A DNA stretch of 64,000 bases from Labrys sp. WJW (GTDB taxonomy: Bacteria > Pseudomonadota > Alphaproteobacteria > Rhizobiales > Labraceae), in the NCBI RefSeq assembly GCF_001676615.1, contig NZ_LYXZ01000006.1:186001-250000 (forward strand). Direction: 5' to 3'. The notes below the pieces were generated by a model. It was given only the letters and a program-made list of their open reading frames with translations. It did not search any database and was not told where the DNA came from. Numbering within the stretch: the stretch's first letter is position 1; each line of letters begins with the position of its first letter. The position numbers and the translations under genes were made by a program. Below are positions 37,091-46,271 of the stretch, in pieces.

Positions 37091-38125
37091 TCACACTGCC
37101 GGTGGGTTCAGCCGAGCAAAGCCTTCCTGGCGGCGATAGGGGAAATAGGGATAGGCCGCTTCCACCGCGCTGGCCGCGTCGAGCTTCTGGCGCTGGTCCG
37201 GCGTCAGGCTCCAGCCGATGGCGCCGAGATTCTGCCTGAGCTGGTCCTCGTTGCGGGCGCCGATGATCACCGACGAGACGGTGGGGCGGCTGGTGAGCCA
37301 ATTGATGGCGATCTGCGGCACGCTCTTGCCGGTTTCCTCGGCGACCTCGTTTAGGGCGTCGATGACACGGAACAGGTGTTCGTCCTCGACCGGCGGGCCG
37401 AAATCGGCCGTCTGATGCAGCCGGCTTCCGGCCGGCAGTGCCTGGCCGCGCTGGAGCTTGCCGGTGAGGCGCCCCCAGCCGAGCGGGCTCCACACCAGCG
37501 CGCCCACGCCCTGGTCGAGGCCGAGGGGCATCAGCTCCCACTCATAGTCGCGGCCGATCAGGGAGTAGTAGGCCTGGTTGGCGACATAGCGTGTCCAGCC
37601 ATGCCGGTCGGCGACGGCGAGCGACTTCATGAGCTGCCAGCCGGAAAAGTTGGAAACGCCGAGATAGCGCACCTTGCCGGCCCGCACGAGGCCGTCCAGC
37701 GTCGAGAGCACCTCCTCGATCGGAGTACCCGCATCGAAGGCGTGCAACTGCAGGAGGTCGATATGGTCGGTGCCGAGGCGGCGCAATGCCGCCTCCACGG
37801 AACGGATCAGCCGCTCGCGCGAGGTGCCGTAGTCGCGCGGCCCGTCACCCATCGGCAAGGCGGTCTTGGTCGAGATCAGCACCTCGCTGCGGCGGCCCTT
37901 GATGGCGGCGCCGAGAACTTCCTCGGACGCACCATTGGAATAGACGTCGGCGGTGTCGAACAGGGTTACGCCGGCCTCGAGGCAGATATCGAGAAGGCGG
38001 CGTGCTTCCTTCTCGTCCGTAGTGCCCCAGGCGCCGAACAGGGGCCCCGAGCCGCCGAACGTGCCGGCGCCGAAGCTGAGGACCGGCACTTCAAGGCCGG
38101 ACGCGCCGAGACGACGATAGTCCAT
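37091..38125 (-). CDS. Aldo/keto reductase
   Basis: 344 residues. AKR signatures are visible: LFDTADVYSNGASEE (Asp, Tyr), ISTKTALP (Lys), DLLQLHAFD (His) and a C-terminal VIIGARNEDQL NADPH loop. It is downstream of the MFS gene at 38156 on the same strand with 30 bases between, so it is likely co-expressed with it and controlled by the LysR at 39454. Substrate unknown. Weak similarity in sequence to the AKR at 26157 reflects the common family only. Confidence 0.9.
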   Translation of the reverse strand: MDYRRLGASGLEVPVLSFGAGTFGGSGPLFGAWGTTDEKEARRLLDICLEAGVTLFDTADVYSNGASEEVLGAAIKGRRSEVLISTKTALPMGDGPRDYGTSRERLIRSVEAALRRLGTDHIDLLQLHAFDAGTPIEEVLSTLDGLVRAGKVRYLGVSNFSGWQLMKSLAVADRHGWTRYVANQAYYSLIGRDYEWELMPLGLDQGVGALVWSPLGWGRLTGKLQRGQALPAGSRLHQTADFGPPVEDEHLFRVIDALNEVAEETGKSVPQIAINWLTSRPTVSSVIIGARNEDQLRQNLGAIGWSLTPDQRQKLDAASAVEAAYPYFPYRRQEGFARLNPPAV

Positions 38126-38155
38126 GGTAATGTCCTTTCGAGAAACGGAACTAGA

Positions 38156-39337
38156 TCAGGCCGACTGGCCGATGGGTTGGGGCTGGCGGTCGAGCGCGGC
38201 GCTCCACAGCGTCAGCACCAGGGCGATGGCGACCAGGGCGGCACCGACCAGGGGCGTCAGGCCGAGGCCGAGCGGCGAGGCCACCACCAGCCCGCCGACC
38301 CAGGCGCCCAGGGCGATGCCGAGGTTGAAGGCGGCGATGTTGAGGGCGGAGGCGACGTCGACGGCGGTCGGGCGATGGGCCTTGGCCAGCTGCACCACAT
38401 AGAGCTGCAGGCCGGGCACATTGGCGAAGGACAGGAAGCCCAGCGCGGCCAGCGTCACCAGGGTCAGCACCGGCGAGGTTGCGGTGAAGGCGAAGGCGGC
38501 CAGTACGGCGGCCTGCAGGGCGAACAGGACGATCAGGGCCTTGACGGGATTGTGGTCGGCGATACGGCCGCCCACGAGATTGCCCACGGCGATCGCCGCG
38601 CCATAGAGCACCAGGATCAGGCTGACGCTGCCGGCGGCAAAGCCGGTGATCTTTTCCAGGATCGAGGCGAGATAGGTGAAGGCGACGAAGGTGCCGCCAT
38701 AGCCGAGCGCCGTCATGGCGAAGACCAGCAGCAGGCGGCCGCTGCCGAGAACCCGGACCTGGTCGATCAGCCTGGCCGGCGGCGCCTTGCGCAGCGTGGA
38801 TGGCAGCAACACGGCGATAGCCGCGAAGGCGATCAGGCCGAGGCCCGCGACGCCCCAGAAGGTGGCGCGCCAGCCGAAGCTCTGGCCGATGAAGGTACCG
38901 AGCGGCACGCCGGTGACGATCGCCACCGTCAGGCCCATGAACATCATGGCGATGGCCGAGGCACGACGATCGGGCGCGACAAGATCGGCTGCGATAGTGG
39001 CGCCGACCGAGAAGAACACGCCATGGGCAAAGGCCGAGAGGACGCGCGCGACCAGCAGCAATTCATAGCTGGGGCTAAGCGCGGCCGCGCTGTTGCCGAC
39101 GACGAACAGCGCCATCAGGCCGAGCAGCAGGCCCTTGCGGCCGAGGCGGCCGGTGAGGGCGGTCAGGATGGGGGCGCCGAAGGTCACGCCGAGGGCGTAG
39201 ACGCTGACGATCAGGCCGGCGAGCGGCAAGGTGATGCCGAGATCGGAAGCGACCGTCGGCAGCAGGCCGACGATCACGAACTCCGTGGTGCCGATCGCAT
39301 AGGCCGCGATCGTGAGGGCAAGGAGGGCGAGGGGCAT
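38156..39337 (-). CDS. MFS transporter, arabinose-efflux type
   Basis: 393 residues with twelve predicted helices. The start MPLALLALTIAAYAIGTTEF and PTVASDLGITLPLAG match the AraJ/YdhP/Bcr-like exporters. The gene diverges from a LysR regulator with a gap of about 115 bases, and an AKR follows downstream. The substrate is unknown; drug, sugar or amino-acid efflux are all possible. Confidence 0.88.
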   Translation of the reverse strand: MPLALLALTIAAYAIGTTEFVIVGLLPTVASDLGITLPLAGLIVSVYALGVTFGAPILTALTGRLGRKGLLLGLMALFVVGNSAAALSPSYELLLVARVLSAFAHGVFFSVGATIAADLVAPDRRASAIAMMFMGLTVAIVTGVPLGTFIGQSFGWRATFWGVAGLGLIAFAAIAVLLPSTLRKAPPARLIDQVRVLGSGRLLLVFAMTALGYGGTFVAFTYLASILEKITGFAAGSVSLILVLYGAAIAVGNLVGGRIADHNPVKALIVLFALQAAVLAAFAFTATSPVLTLVTLAALGFLSFANVPGLQLYVVQLAKAHRPTAVDVASALNIAAFNLGIALGAWVGGLVVASPLGLGLTPLVGAALVAIALVLTLWSAALDRQPQPIGQSA

Positions 39338-39453
39338 GAGAAAGGTCCCAACAAGGGTGAATGAATGTCGGGACGAATATGATCGCTACGCATTGCTATG
39401 ATAATTGGGCATAATGAGCGAATAGCTTTGAATTCAATTCATAAGGAATGACC

Positions 39454-40362
39454 ATGGACAATCGGGCCGGTGAGATGGAGGTGTTCGTCACCGCGGCCGA
39501 ATTGCGCAGTTTCTCGGCGGCCGGACGCAAGCTGCATCTGTCGCCCTCGGCAGTGAGCAAGCTCGTCACCCGCATCGAGGACCGGCTCGGAGCCCGCCTG
39601 CTGGTGCGCACGACGCGAACCTTGCAGCTCACGCCGGAGGGGGAAACCTATCTGGGCCGTGCCCAGGCCATTCTGGCCGACATCGCCGAGACGGAGCGGA
39701 TGATCTCGAGCGGCGGCGAGGTCGTGCCATCGGGGCGGCTACGCGTCAGCGCCTCGGTGGGATTCGGGGCGCGCTGCGTCGTGCCGGTGCTGCCCGACTT
39801 CCTGGCGCGTTATCCCAAGGTTGAGCTCGACCTCTCGCTCACCGATGACGTCATCGACCTCGTCGAGGAGAAGGCCGACATCGCCATCCGCTCAGGACCC
39901 CTGCGCGATTCGACGCTGAAGGCGCGCAAGATCCTGGAGAGCCGCCGAGTGATCACCGCTTCGCCCGGCTATCTCGCCCGTCACGGCATGCCCGCCAGGC
40001 CCGAGGATCTCGAGCGGCATAACTGTCTGCTGTTCAACTTCCGGCGCGGTCTCGACAGCTGGCCCTTCCGCGATCCCGGTTCGGCTTCCGTACGACGCGT
40101 GCAGGTTGCCGGCAATCTCAAGGCCAACAATGGGCCGACTATGCGCAAGCTCTGCCTGGACGGCCTCGGCCTGGTGCGCCTCGGCCGTTTTCATGTCCAG
40201 CCCGACATCGATGCCGGCCTGCTGGTGCCGCTCCTGGAGGACCACAACCCGCTCGACGTCGAGCTGATCCACGCCGTGTTCGTCGGCCACGATCACCTGG
40301 CCGCCCGCATCCGCGCCTTCGTGGATTTCCTGGCGGAGCGGATCGGGGGAGCGGGGCACTGA
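39454..40362 (+). CDS. LysR-family transcriptional regulator
   Basis: 302 residues from the ATG at 39454 (AAGGA seven bases upstream); an ATG at 39448 sits too near. The winged HTH (FSAAGRKLHLSPSAVSKLVT) and substrate-binding domain are clear. It diverges from the MFS-AKR pair and probably regulates it. The group with MEVFVTAAELRSFSAAG starts is common in LysR regulators of efflux and detoxification genes. Confidence 0.9.
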   Translation: MDNRAGEMEVFVTAAELRSFSAAGRKLHLSPSAVSKLVTRIEDRLGARLLVRTTRTLQLTPEGETYLGRAQAILADIAETERMISSGGEVVPSGRLRVSASVGFGARCVVPVLPDFLARYPKVELDLSLTDDVIDLVEEKADIAIRSGPLRDSTLKARKILESRRVITASPGYLARHGMPARPEDLERHNCLLFNFRRGLDSWPFRDPGSASVRRVQVAGNLKANNGPTMRKLCLDGLGLVRLGRFHVQPDIDAGLLVPLLEDHNPLDVELIHAVFVGHDHLAARIRAFVDFLAERIGGAGH

Positions 40363-40409
40363 ACCCCTGGGATCGCCGGCTTTCAGCCGGCAGCCCCCCG
40401 GAAAACACA

Positions 40410-40440
40410 ACGCCGGCCCTGCACGAGACGGGGCCGGCGT
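40410..40440. terminator. Bidirectional intrinsic terminator
   Basis: ACGCCGGCCC (40410-40419) and GGGCCGGCGT (40431-40440) form a 10-bp stem with an 11-base loop, between the convergent LysR and tmm stop codons. The A-rich left flank (GAAAACACAA) and the T-rich right (CTGAATTTC) fit use in both directions. Confidence 0.75.
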
Positions 40441-40463
40441 CCTGAATTTCAACTACGAATGCC

Positions 40464-41828
40464 TTACGCTACCTTGGTGGCCGCCTCCGGCTCGGTGCGC
40501 AGATAGGTTTCCATGCTGTCGTCGAGCGCCTCGACCCAGCGCGTATGGTGCTTGGGCGCCATGGTGCCGGTCATCAGCGAGCGATAGCCATGGTCGCGGA
40601 AGCCCATGATGTCCTCCATCTTGTGGTGCTCCCACTCCATGAAGGTCTTGTTGGTGTTCTCGATGTCGAACTGCGGATAGTCGGTCTCGGCCAGCAGCTC
40701 CTTCACATAGTCGCCCTGGAACCAGATCATCTGCTCGGCATTTTCGAGGGTTTCCTCGCGAGCACGCCAGGCGTCAAAATTGGCCTGAAGCTCGGCTTCC
40801 GGCGGCAGATTGATACGGCCCATGATCACGTCGCGGGCCCACCAGGCCTGCACGTCGAACATGTTGAAGGTGTAGAACTGATCCTGCATGCCGATATAGA
40901 AGAGCTGCGGGTTCTTGTCGAAGATCACGCCCTTGTAGAGGTGGTCGGCCCAGAGCCGGTTGGCCGTCTTCAGGCGCAGGTCATCCGGCAGGAACGGGAA
41001 GTGGTGCTGGTAGCCGGTGCACAGGATCAGCGCGTCGACTTCCTTGCTGGAGCCATCGGCGAAATAGGCCGTACGGTTTTCCAGGCGCTGCAGCAGCGGG
41101 CGCTCTTCGAAATTGGCCGGCCATTTGAAGCCCATCGGCTTGGAACGGTAGCTGGTGGTCACCGATTTGGCGCCGTATTTCCAGCATTGCGAACCGATGT
41201 CCTCGGCCGAATAGGAACGGCCGACAAGCAGGATGTCCTTGCCCTTGAATTCCAGGGCGTCGCGGAAGTCGTGTGCATGCAGCACGCGGCCGTTGAAGCT
41301 CTTCACGCCTTCGAAATAGGGCACGTTCGGCGTGGAGAAGTGGCCGGAAGCCACCACGACATAGTCGAACTCCTCGTCATACATGCGGTCTTCGGTGCGC
41401 TCATGGGCGGTCACCGTGAACTTTTTGGTGGCTTCGTCGAAACGCACCATGCGCACCGGCGTGTTGAAGCGCACCCATTTGCGCACATCCGCCTTCTCGA
41501 CACGGCCCTTGATGTAGTCCCACAGCACGGCGCGCGGCGGGTAGGACGGGATCGGCTTGCCGAAATGCTCCTCGAAAGAGTAGTCGGCGAATTCCAGGCA
41601 TTCCTTGGGGCCGTTCGACCAGAGATAGCGGTACATGCTGCCATGCACCGGCTCGCCATGTTCGTCCAGGCCCGTGCGCCAGGTGTAGTTCCACAGGCCC
41701 CCCCAGTCCGACTGCTTTTCGAAGCAGACGATTTCGGGAATGGCGGCACCCTTGCGGGCGGCCGATTGGAAGGCGCGGAGCTGCGCCAAGCCCGAGGGAC
41801 CGGCACCGATGACGGCTACTCTTGTCAT
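40464..41828 (-). CDS. tmm: Trimethylamine monooxygenase
   Basis: 454 residues, the usual length of bacterial Tmm. FAD site [14 protein letters not shown] at the start; FMO identification motif F-x-G-x(3)-H-x(3)-F seen as [16 protein letters not shown] loop [10 protein letters not shown]. Long stretches match bacterial Tmm closely as I recall it ([51 protein letters not shown]). It oxidises trimethylamine to trimethylamine N-oxide with NADPH and oxygen. Start at 41828 with AGGGGAAG upstream. The demethylase tdm that usually accompanies it is not in this window, so further breakdown must use genes elsewhere, or TMAO is kept as an osmolyte. Confidence 0.93.
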   Translation of the reverse strand: MTRVAVIGAGPSGLAQLRAFQSAARKGAAIPEIVCFEKQSDWGGLWNYTWRTGLDEHGEPVHGSMYRYLWSNGPKECLEFADYSFEEHFGKPIPSYPPRAVLWDYIKGRVEKADVRKWVRFNTPVRMVRFDEATKKFTVTAHERTEDRMYDEEFDYVVVASGHFSTPNVPYFEGVKSFNGRVLHAHDFRDALEFKGKDILLVGRSYSAEDIGSQCWKYGAKSVTTSYRSKPMGFKWPANFEERPLLQRLENRTAYFADGSSKEVDALILCTGYQHHFPFLPDDLRLKTANRLWADHLYKGVIFDKNPQLFYIGMQDQFYTFNMFDVQAWWARDVIMGRINLPPEAELQANFDAWRAREETLENAEQMIWFQGDYVKELLAETDYPQFDIENTNKTFMEWEHHKMEDIMGFRDHGYRSLMTGTMAPKHHTRWVEALDDSMETYLRTEPEAATKVA

Positions 41829-42278
41829 ATATTCTTCCCCTCTGCCGATATGGCGGTTGGTTTGAGCGTCTGGATTTCTGTAGTTATTGGCGCTCCGCCA
41901 GCCTCCTCCGAAGCCGCCGTAGCACGCCTTGGCCGCCGTTGGCCTGAGGGGACCTGCCCGCATGGTGGCGGATGGGAGATGCCTGCCAACATGCAATCCA
42001 AGTCCCGCAGACTTCACTGCGGATAATATTTATTTCCTGACTATAATCTCACCTGCCGCCATGACAAGTCGGCTCTTCGTTTTTTTGATCCGGGCATCCA
42101 TCTATGGGAAGCCTGCAATGCGGACATGCCAGCCCGGTATCGTGAACCTTGGTTCCCAAAGGTCAAGTCTCATCGCGCGTTGCCCGCAGGCGAGGTACGC
42201 CTCGGCGCCGCCCGTGTAACCGAGGCAGTTTTCATAGAAGTGCTTGATCGAACATACCATATTTGCGATGGAGAACCC
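41829..42278. other. Intergenic region upstream of tmm and SDHAF4
   Basis: 450 bases. It must hold the divergent promoters for tmm (minus) and the SDHAF4 gene (plus). AT-rich patches occur near 42020-42060. A minus-strand frame around 42100-42280 has a protein-like composition but no credible start, so I do not call it. No repeat family member is seen. Confidence 0.4.
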
Positions 42279-42485
42279 ATGTCCGCTCCCGAATCCGACA
42301 CGCCTCCCCATGCCGCGCCTGGCAAGACCTTGAGCGAAGCGGCCAAGCGCGCGCTCGCGGAGGCGGCTGAGCGCCGCAAAGCGGAAAAGCCGGCCGAGCG
42401 CCCGCGCGAGATCAATGGCCGGGACGGGCCTGAACCCGTGCGCTATGGCGACTGGGAAGTGAAGGGCATTGCTTCCGATTTTTGA
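42279..42485 (+). CDS. Succinate dehydrogenase assembly factor 4-like (DUF1674) protein
   Basis: 68 residues, with the SDHAF4 signature at the end (DGPEPVRYGDWEVKGIASDF). Start at 42279 after GGAG. In eukaryotes SDHAF4 helps flavinylated SdhA join SdhB; the bacterial family is thought to do similar work. It is a stand-alone gene here. Confidence 0.92.
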   Translation: MSAPESDTPPHAAPGKTLSEAAKRALAEAAERRKAEKPAERPREINGRDGPEPVRYGDWEVKGIASDF

Positions 42486-42508
42486 AGCAGCCGCAGCCGG
42501 AGCGATCA

Positions 42509-42531
42509 CAATTTTGCAGATCGCAAAATTG
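42509..42531. promoter_or_regulatory. AT-rich perfect inverted repeat
   Basis: CAATTTTGC (42509-42517), 5-base spacer, GCAAAATTG (42523-42531), 24 bases after the SDHAF4 stop. It lacks a T-run, so it is not a standard terminator. It could be an operator for the small secreted protein gene at 42696. Confidence 0.5.
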
Positions 42532-42695
42532 CCATAAGTATTTCTGGATTGTTTCCGGTCTATCTCTCTCGGTAAATTCGCCATCACGAATAGTTCACGC
42601 TTCATATCTCGCTCGTGAATTGCGAGACGGAGCAGTGTGCCGTAGATTCAGATCATTGCTTGTTCGCCCTCCTGAGGATTTTCAAGGAAAAAATC

Positions 42696-42932
42696 ATGAA
42701 GATCTTTACGATTTCTACGATTGCAGCGTTTGGTATTGTCATTGCCGCTACGGCTGCCAATGCCCATGGCCGTCTCGTTACCGGGCCTGAATTGTATGGC
42801 GCACCCGCGGCGATCCAGCAGGCGGGCGAGAATGATCGCCAGATTGGCGCGAGCGACAAGAGCGCTCAGCCTCGCAAGATCCATGCCGTTCGGCATGTCA
42901 CCCGTCGATTGAGCAATAGCGAGGCCTACTGA
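42696..42932 (+). CDS. Small secreted protein
   Basis: 78 residues starting MKIFTISTIAAFGIVIAATA, with a signal peptide (cleavage near ANA-H at about 23). AAGGA lies seven bases upstream of the ATG. The mature part has several Asp/Gln and Arg residues and no cysteines. It resembles short periplasmic proteins of unknown function in Rhizobiales. A strong terminator is about 80 bases downstream. Confidence 0.65.
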   Translation: MKIFTISTIAAFGIVIAATAANAHGRLVTGPELYGAPAAIQQAGENDRQIGASDKSAQPRKIHAVRHVTRRLSNSEAY

Positions 42933-43014
42933 ACCCGTTCGCGTCGGACGTTTCATCACCTAGGCGTAGAAAGACAGTCTTTTTCAGCCGATCATAGTGA
43001 AGCGATATTGCGCG

Positions 43015-43041
43015 CCGCCCCGCTTGCCGGGGCGGTTTTTT
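43015..43041 (+). terminator. Strong intrinsic terminator
   Basis: CCGCCCCG (43015-43022), loop CTTGC, CGGGGCGG (43028-43035), then six T (43036-43041). It could end the small secreted protein transcript or a short RNA from this region. Confidence 0.85.
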
Positions 43042-43095
43042 GTTGGGGCGCCGATCCCTGTTCCCTTGGCGATTTCCGCCGATGGCCGAGGTTTG

Positions 43096-43110
43096 TTAAG
43101 CCCGTGGTAA
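43096..43110 (+). promoter_or_regulatory. Possible CtrA-binding site
   Basis: TTAA, seven bases (GCCCGTG), then GTAA. This matches the CtrA consensus TTAA-N7-TTAA at seven of eight positions. It is 458 bases before the DivL start. DivL is part of the CtrA control circuit in alphaproteobacteria, which makes the site plausible. Confidence 0.4.
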
Positions 43111-43567
43111 CCATGATCGGTGCCAAGATGACGGGTCGCTTCGTCATGTCTGGTTCCTTCATCGGGAGCCTGCACCTTCAAATTTCCTTGCATAGCTGCC
43201 GAATGGCCTCTTCCGGCAGGAGTCAAGGGGAGGGTAAAGTGAACTGATTCGGGGGACGGGTTCACGGTCATGCTGATCGTGAAGCCGGGCTCCCGCGCAA
43301 GGCCGGACGTCATTCGCAATGACAGCCGGTTCCCTTTGCGGGCAGGGCCGGTCTCCATTCGGTCCGCGGTGCCTGCAAATGTGCGAGGGCGGGGCGCATC
43401 GGTGCCTGCGCCCTTGGCAGACGGGGTCGCAGCAGCCTGGTGGTTTCCGCCCGTTCGAAGGAGGGGCGAGGCCGCCGCGGTCCTGCCAACGTCGCGTTGC
43501 GTTTCAGGGTGAGCGGAACGTCATTCGCCGGCGCCTGTCCGGTACCGAAGGGATTCGTCGAAGCAAG

Positions 43568-46090
43568 ATGCGACAGGACAGACGGCAAGGCAGGCGACAG
43601 GAAGCGGGGTTGTCGGGGAGGGCCCGGCTCTCGGCCTTGCTATGCACCGGCATTTTCCTGGCGGGCATGCTGCCGACGTCCGCCGCCCTGGCGGCCGATA
43701 CCATGCCGGCGGTATCAGGCCTGTTCGGCAATCTCTCCAGCGCCGATCGCCGCATCCTCGCCATGCTGGCCCTGTTCGCGGGCCTGCTGATCCTGGCGAC
43801 CGGCCTTGCCGTGTTCTATCTGCGCGCCCGCAATGCCTGGCTCAAGCGCGACCGCGCCGCCAAGGCCGAGGCGCAGGCCCTCGCCGCTCGCGCCGAGCGT
43901 GCCGAAGCCCTGCTGATGTCCGAGCCGCAGTTGATCGCGGTCTGGTCCGGCACCGAGGACCTGCCGCTGCTTTCTGGCGAATTGCCGGGGGTCACCATCT
44001 CGTCCTCCCGCCGCGGCCTGATCGGGACGGGCTGGCTCGACTATCACGATACCCGCGCGCTGGAAGAGCAGATCGCGGCGCTGCGCGGGCGCGGCGAGAG
44101 CTTTCACATGGTGGCACGCTCGCGCCATGGCGGCTATATCGAGGCGGATGGCCGTGCCATCGGCGGGCGGGCCGTGCTCCGGTTGCGCGACGTCACCGGC
44201 GACCGCCTGGAACTCGCCCGCCTCGCCGACCGGCATCGCCGCGCCAGCGAGGAGATCGAGGCGATCCGCTCCCTGCTCGACGAGGCGCCGGTGCCGCTCT
44301 GGCTGCGCAATGCCAATGACAAGCTGGTCTGGGTCAACAAGGCCTATGCCCGGGCTGTCGACGCCCAGGACGAGACCGATGTCCTCAGCGGCGACGTCGA
44401 GCTGCTCGACCGGCCGGCCCGCGAGGAGGCCAATGCTGCGCGTCACGACGGCAAGCCCTTCCTCAAGCGCGTGCCGGCGGTGGTCGGCGGCGCCAGACGC
44501 ACGCTCGACGTCATCGATATCCCTTCTTCGCGCGGCTCGGCCGGCATGGCGATCGATGTGTCGGAAGTCGAGACGATGCGGGCCGATATCGGGCGCCAGA
44601 TCGAGGCGCATGTGCGCACGCTCGACCAGCTCGCTACCGCCGTGGCGATCTTCGACGCCGACCAGCACCTCACCTTCTACAACGCGTCCTTTGCCGCGCT
44701 CTGGCAGCTGGATGCCGCCTTCCTCGACGGCAAGCCGACTGACAGCGAGATCCTCGACCGCCTGCGTGCCCAGCGCCGCCTGCCAGAACAGGCCGACTTC
44801 AGGGCCTGGAAATCGAAGCTGCACGAGGCCTATCGCGCTTTCGAGCCAGCCGAACACTGGTGGCACCTGCCCGATGGCCGCACCTCGCGCGTGGTCACCA
44901 CGCCCAACCCGGCCGGCGGCGTCACCTATCTGTTCGAGGATGTCACCGAGCGCATCGATCTGGAGGCCCGCTACAAGGCCTTGTCGCGCGTCCAGGGCGA
45001 GACGCTGGAGAATCTGAAGGAAGGCGTCGCCGCCTTCGGCTCCGACGGCCGCCTGCGCCTGTCCAACCCGGCCTTCGCCGCGATCTGGCGGTTGCCGCAG
45101 GAGATGCTGGAGCAGCGTCCCCATATCGACGACGTGGTGTCGCGCTGCTCGGTGCTGTTCCGCGACGAGGCGGTGTGGCAGGCGCTCAAGGGCGTGATCA
45201 CCTCCTTCGGCGATGCCCGCCATTCCACGGACCAGCGCATGATGCGGGTCGACGGCACGGTCATCGACGTCGCCACCGTGCCGCTGCCGGATGGCGGTAC
45301 GCTGGCCACCTTCACCGACGTCACCGATTCGGTGAATTTCGAGAACGCCCTGGTCGAGAAGAACGAGGCGCTGGAGGAAGCCGCCCGCCTCAAGAACGAC
45401 TTCGTCCACCATGTTTCCTACGAGCTGCGCTCGCCGCTCACCAACATCATCGGTTTCGTGCAGCTGATGGCCGATGGCGCTGCCGGGCCGCTGAACGAGA
45501 AGCAGCGCCAATATGCCGGCTACATCAAGACCTCGTCCGATGCGCTCTATGCCATCATCAACAACATCCTCGACCTCGCCACCATCGATGCCGGCGCGAT
45601 GACGCTGGACCTCGGCAAGGTCGACATCCGCGAAGCCATGCAGGGCGTGGCCGAGGCGGTGCAGCCGCGCCTGGCCGAGACCGGCGTCCGGCTGGAGATG
45701 AAGGCGAGCCAGGCGATCGGCAATTTCGAGGCCGATGGCCAGCGCGTGCGCCAGGTGCTGTTCAACCTGCTCTCCAACGCCATCGGCTTCTCGCAGGCCG
45801 GGGGCACCGTGACGCTCTCGGCCCTGCGCAAGGGCCAGGAGATCGTCTTCCGGGTCGAGGATCGCGGTCGCGGCATTTCCCAGGCGGTGATCGACCGCGT
45901 CTTCGACCGTTTCGAATCGCATGGCGGCTCAAGCGGCCATCGCGGCGTCGGCCTCGGCCTGTCCATCGTGCGCTCCTTCGTGGAACTGCATGGAGGCACG
46001 GTCGAGCTGGTCTCCGAGGAGGGCCGCGGTACCATCGTCACCTGTCGCTTCCCGGTCGACGCCTCCGTTCACAGGGAGGCGGCCGAATGA
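43568..46090 (+). CDS. divL: DivL-like sensor kinase homologue with Tyr in the H-box
   Basis: 840 residues: two N-terminal hydrophobic segments, several PAS-like regions (DEAPVPLWLRNANDKLVWVN; LDQLATAVAIFDADQHLTFY; LKEGVAAFGSDGRLRLSNPA), a dimerisation domain and an ATPase domain. The H-box reads HVSYELRSPLTN, so Tyr618 stands where other kinases have the phospho-accepting His. This is the hallmark of DivL, which regulates CckA-CtrA phosphorelay and so the cell cycle. ATP-site boxes (NLLSNAIGF, DRGRGIS, GLGLSIV) are intact. The start at 43568 has only a poor ribosome site, and the ORF could extend upstream; it begins just before the first hydrophobic stretch. Confidence 0.9.
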   Translation: MRQDRRQGRRQEAGLSGRARLSALLCTGIFLAGMLPTSAALAADTMPAVSGLFGNLSSADRRILAMLALFAGLLILATGLAVFYLRARNAWLKRDRAAKAEAQALAARAERAEALLMSEPQLIAVWSGTEDLPLLSGELPGVTISSSRRGLIGTGWLDYHDTRALEEQIAALRGRGESFHMVARSRHGGYIEADGRAIGGRAVLRLRDVTGDRLELARLADRHRRASEEIEAIRSLLDEAPVPLWLRNANDKLVWVNKAYARAVDAQDETDVLSGDVELLDRPAREEANAARHDGKPFLKRVPAVVGGARRTLDVIDIPSSRGSAGMAIDVSEVETMRADIGRQIEAHVRTLDQLATAVAIFDADQHLTFYNASFAALWQLDAAFLDGKPTDSEILDRLRAQRRLPEQADFRAWKSKLHEAYRAFEPAEHWWHLPDGRTSRVVTTPNPAGGVTYLFEDVTERIDLEARYKALSRVQGETLENLKEGVAAFGSDGRLRLSNPAFAAIWRLPQEMLEQRPHIDDVVSRCSVLFRDEAVWQALKGVITSFGDARHSTDQRMMRVDGTVIDVATVPLPDGGTLATFTDVTDSVNFENALVEKNEALEEAARLKNDFVHHVSYELRSPLTNIIGFVQLMADGAAGPLNEKQRQYAGYIKTSSDALYAIINNILDLATIDAGAMTLDLGKVDIREAMQGVAEAVQPRLAETGVRLEMKASQAIGNFEADGQRVRQVLFNLLSNAIGFSQAGGTVTLSALRKGQEIVFRVEDRGRGISQAVIDRVFDRFESHGGSSGHRGVGLGLSIVRSFVELHGGTVELVSEEGRGTIVTCRFPVDASVHREAAE

Positions 46091-46091
46091 G

Positions 46092-46256
46092 AGGCCGGGG
46101 TCATCCCGGACGCGGCGCAATATGCAATATTGTGCCGCAGATCCGGGATCGCATGACAAACAAGTCTCACATCCAGAGCGGTCCCGGATCTGCGAAGCGT
46201 CGCTGCGCGCCGCCGTACACAAGCAAAAGCTTGTGTGGATACGTCCGGGATGACAT
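46092..46256. repeat. Intergenic palindromic repeat (CCGGGATGAC type)
   Basis: Begins GGTCATCCCGGACGCGGCG and ends CGTCCGGGATGACA, with inner pairs including GATCCGGGATCGC and TCCCGGATC, and AAGC-AAAAGCTT. It fills the space between divL and the tsaE fusion. Confidence 0.7.
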
Positions 46257-46271
46257 TAAAGGCCCAGCCCA

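Larger units (their letters stand above)
42933..43567. other. Long leader upstream of divL
   Basis: 635 bases without a supported gene. It holds the terminator at 43015-43041 and a possible CtrA half-site pair at 43096-43110. A family C-like palindrome fragment lies near 43263-43333 (GACGTCATTCGCAATGACA). The rest shows no obvious coding signal. Confidence 0.5.

Noticed and set aside
35496..37541. A 681-codon minus-strand frame over the GcvT/FAD dehydrogenase
   Set aside because: Antisense to a gene with full-length domain matches on the plus strand.
37376..39364. A 662-codon plus-strand frame opposite the AKR and MFS genes
   Set aside because: Low-complexity Gly/Glu/His-rich translation, spanning two well-supported genes on the other strand.
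42102..42605. A minus-strand frame over SDHAF4 and its upstream region
   Set aside because: The stretch near 42100-42280 reads protein-like, but the frame has no ribosome site and crosses a well-supported plus-strand gene.
43015..43041. Riboswitch expression platform before divL
   Set aside because: No upstream aptamer-like conserved core is visible and divL is not a metabolic gene; a plain terminator explains it.
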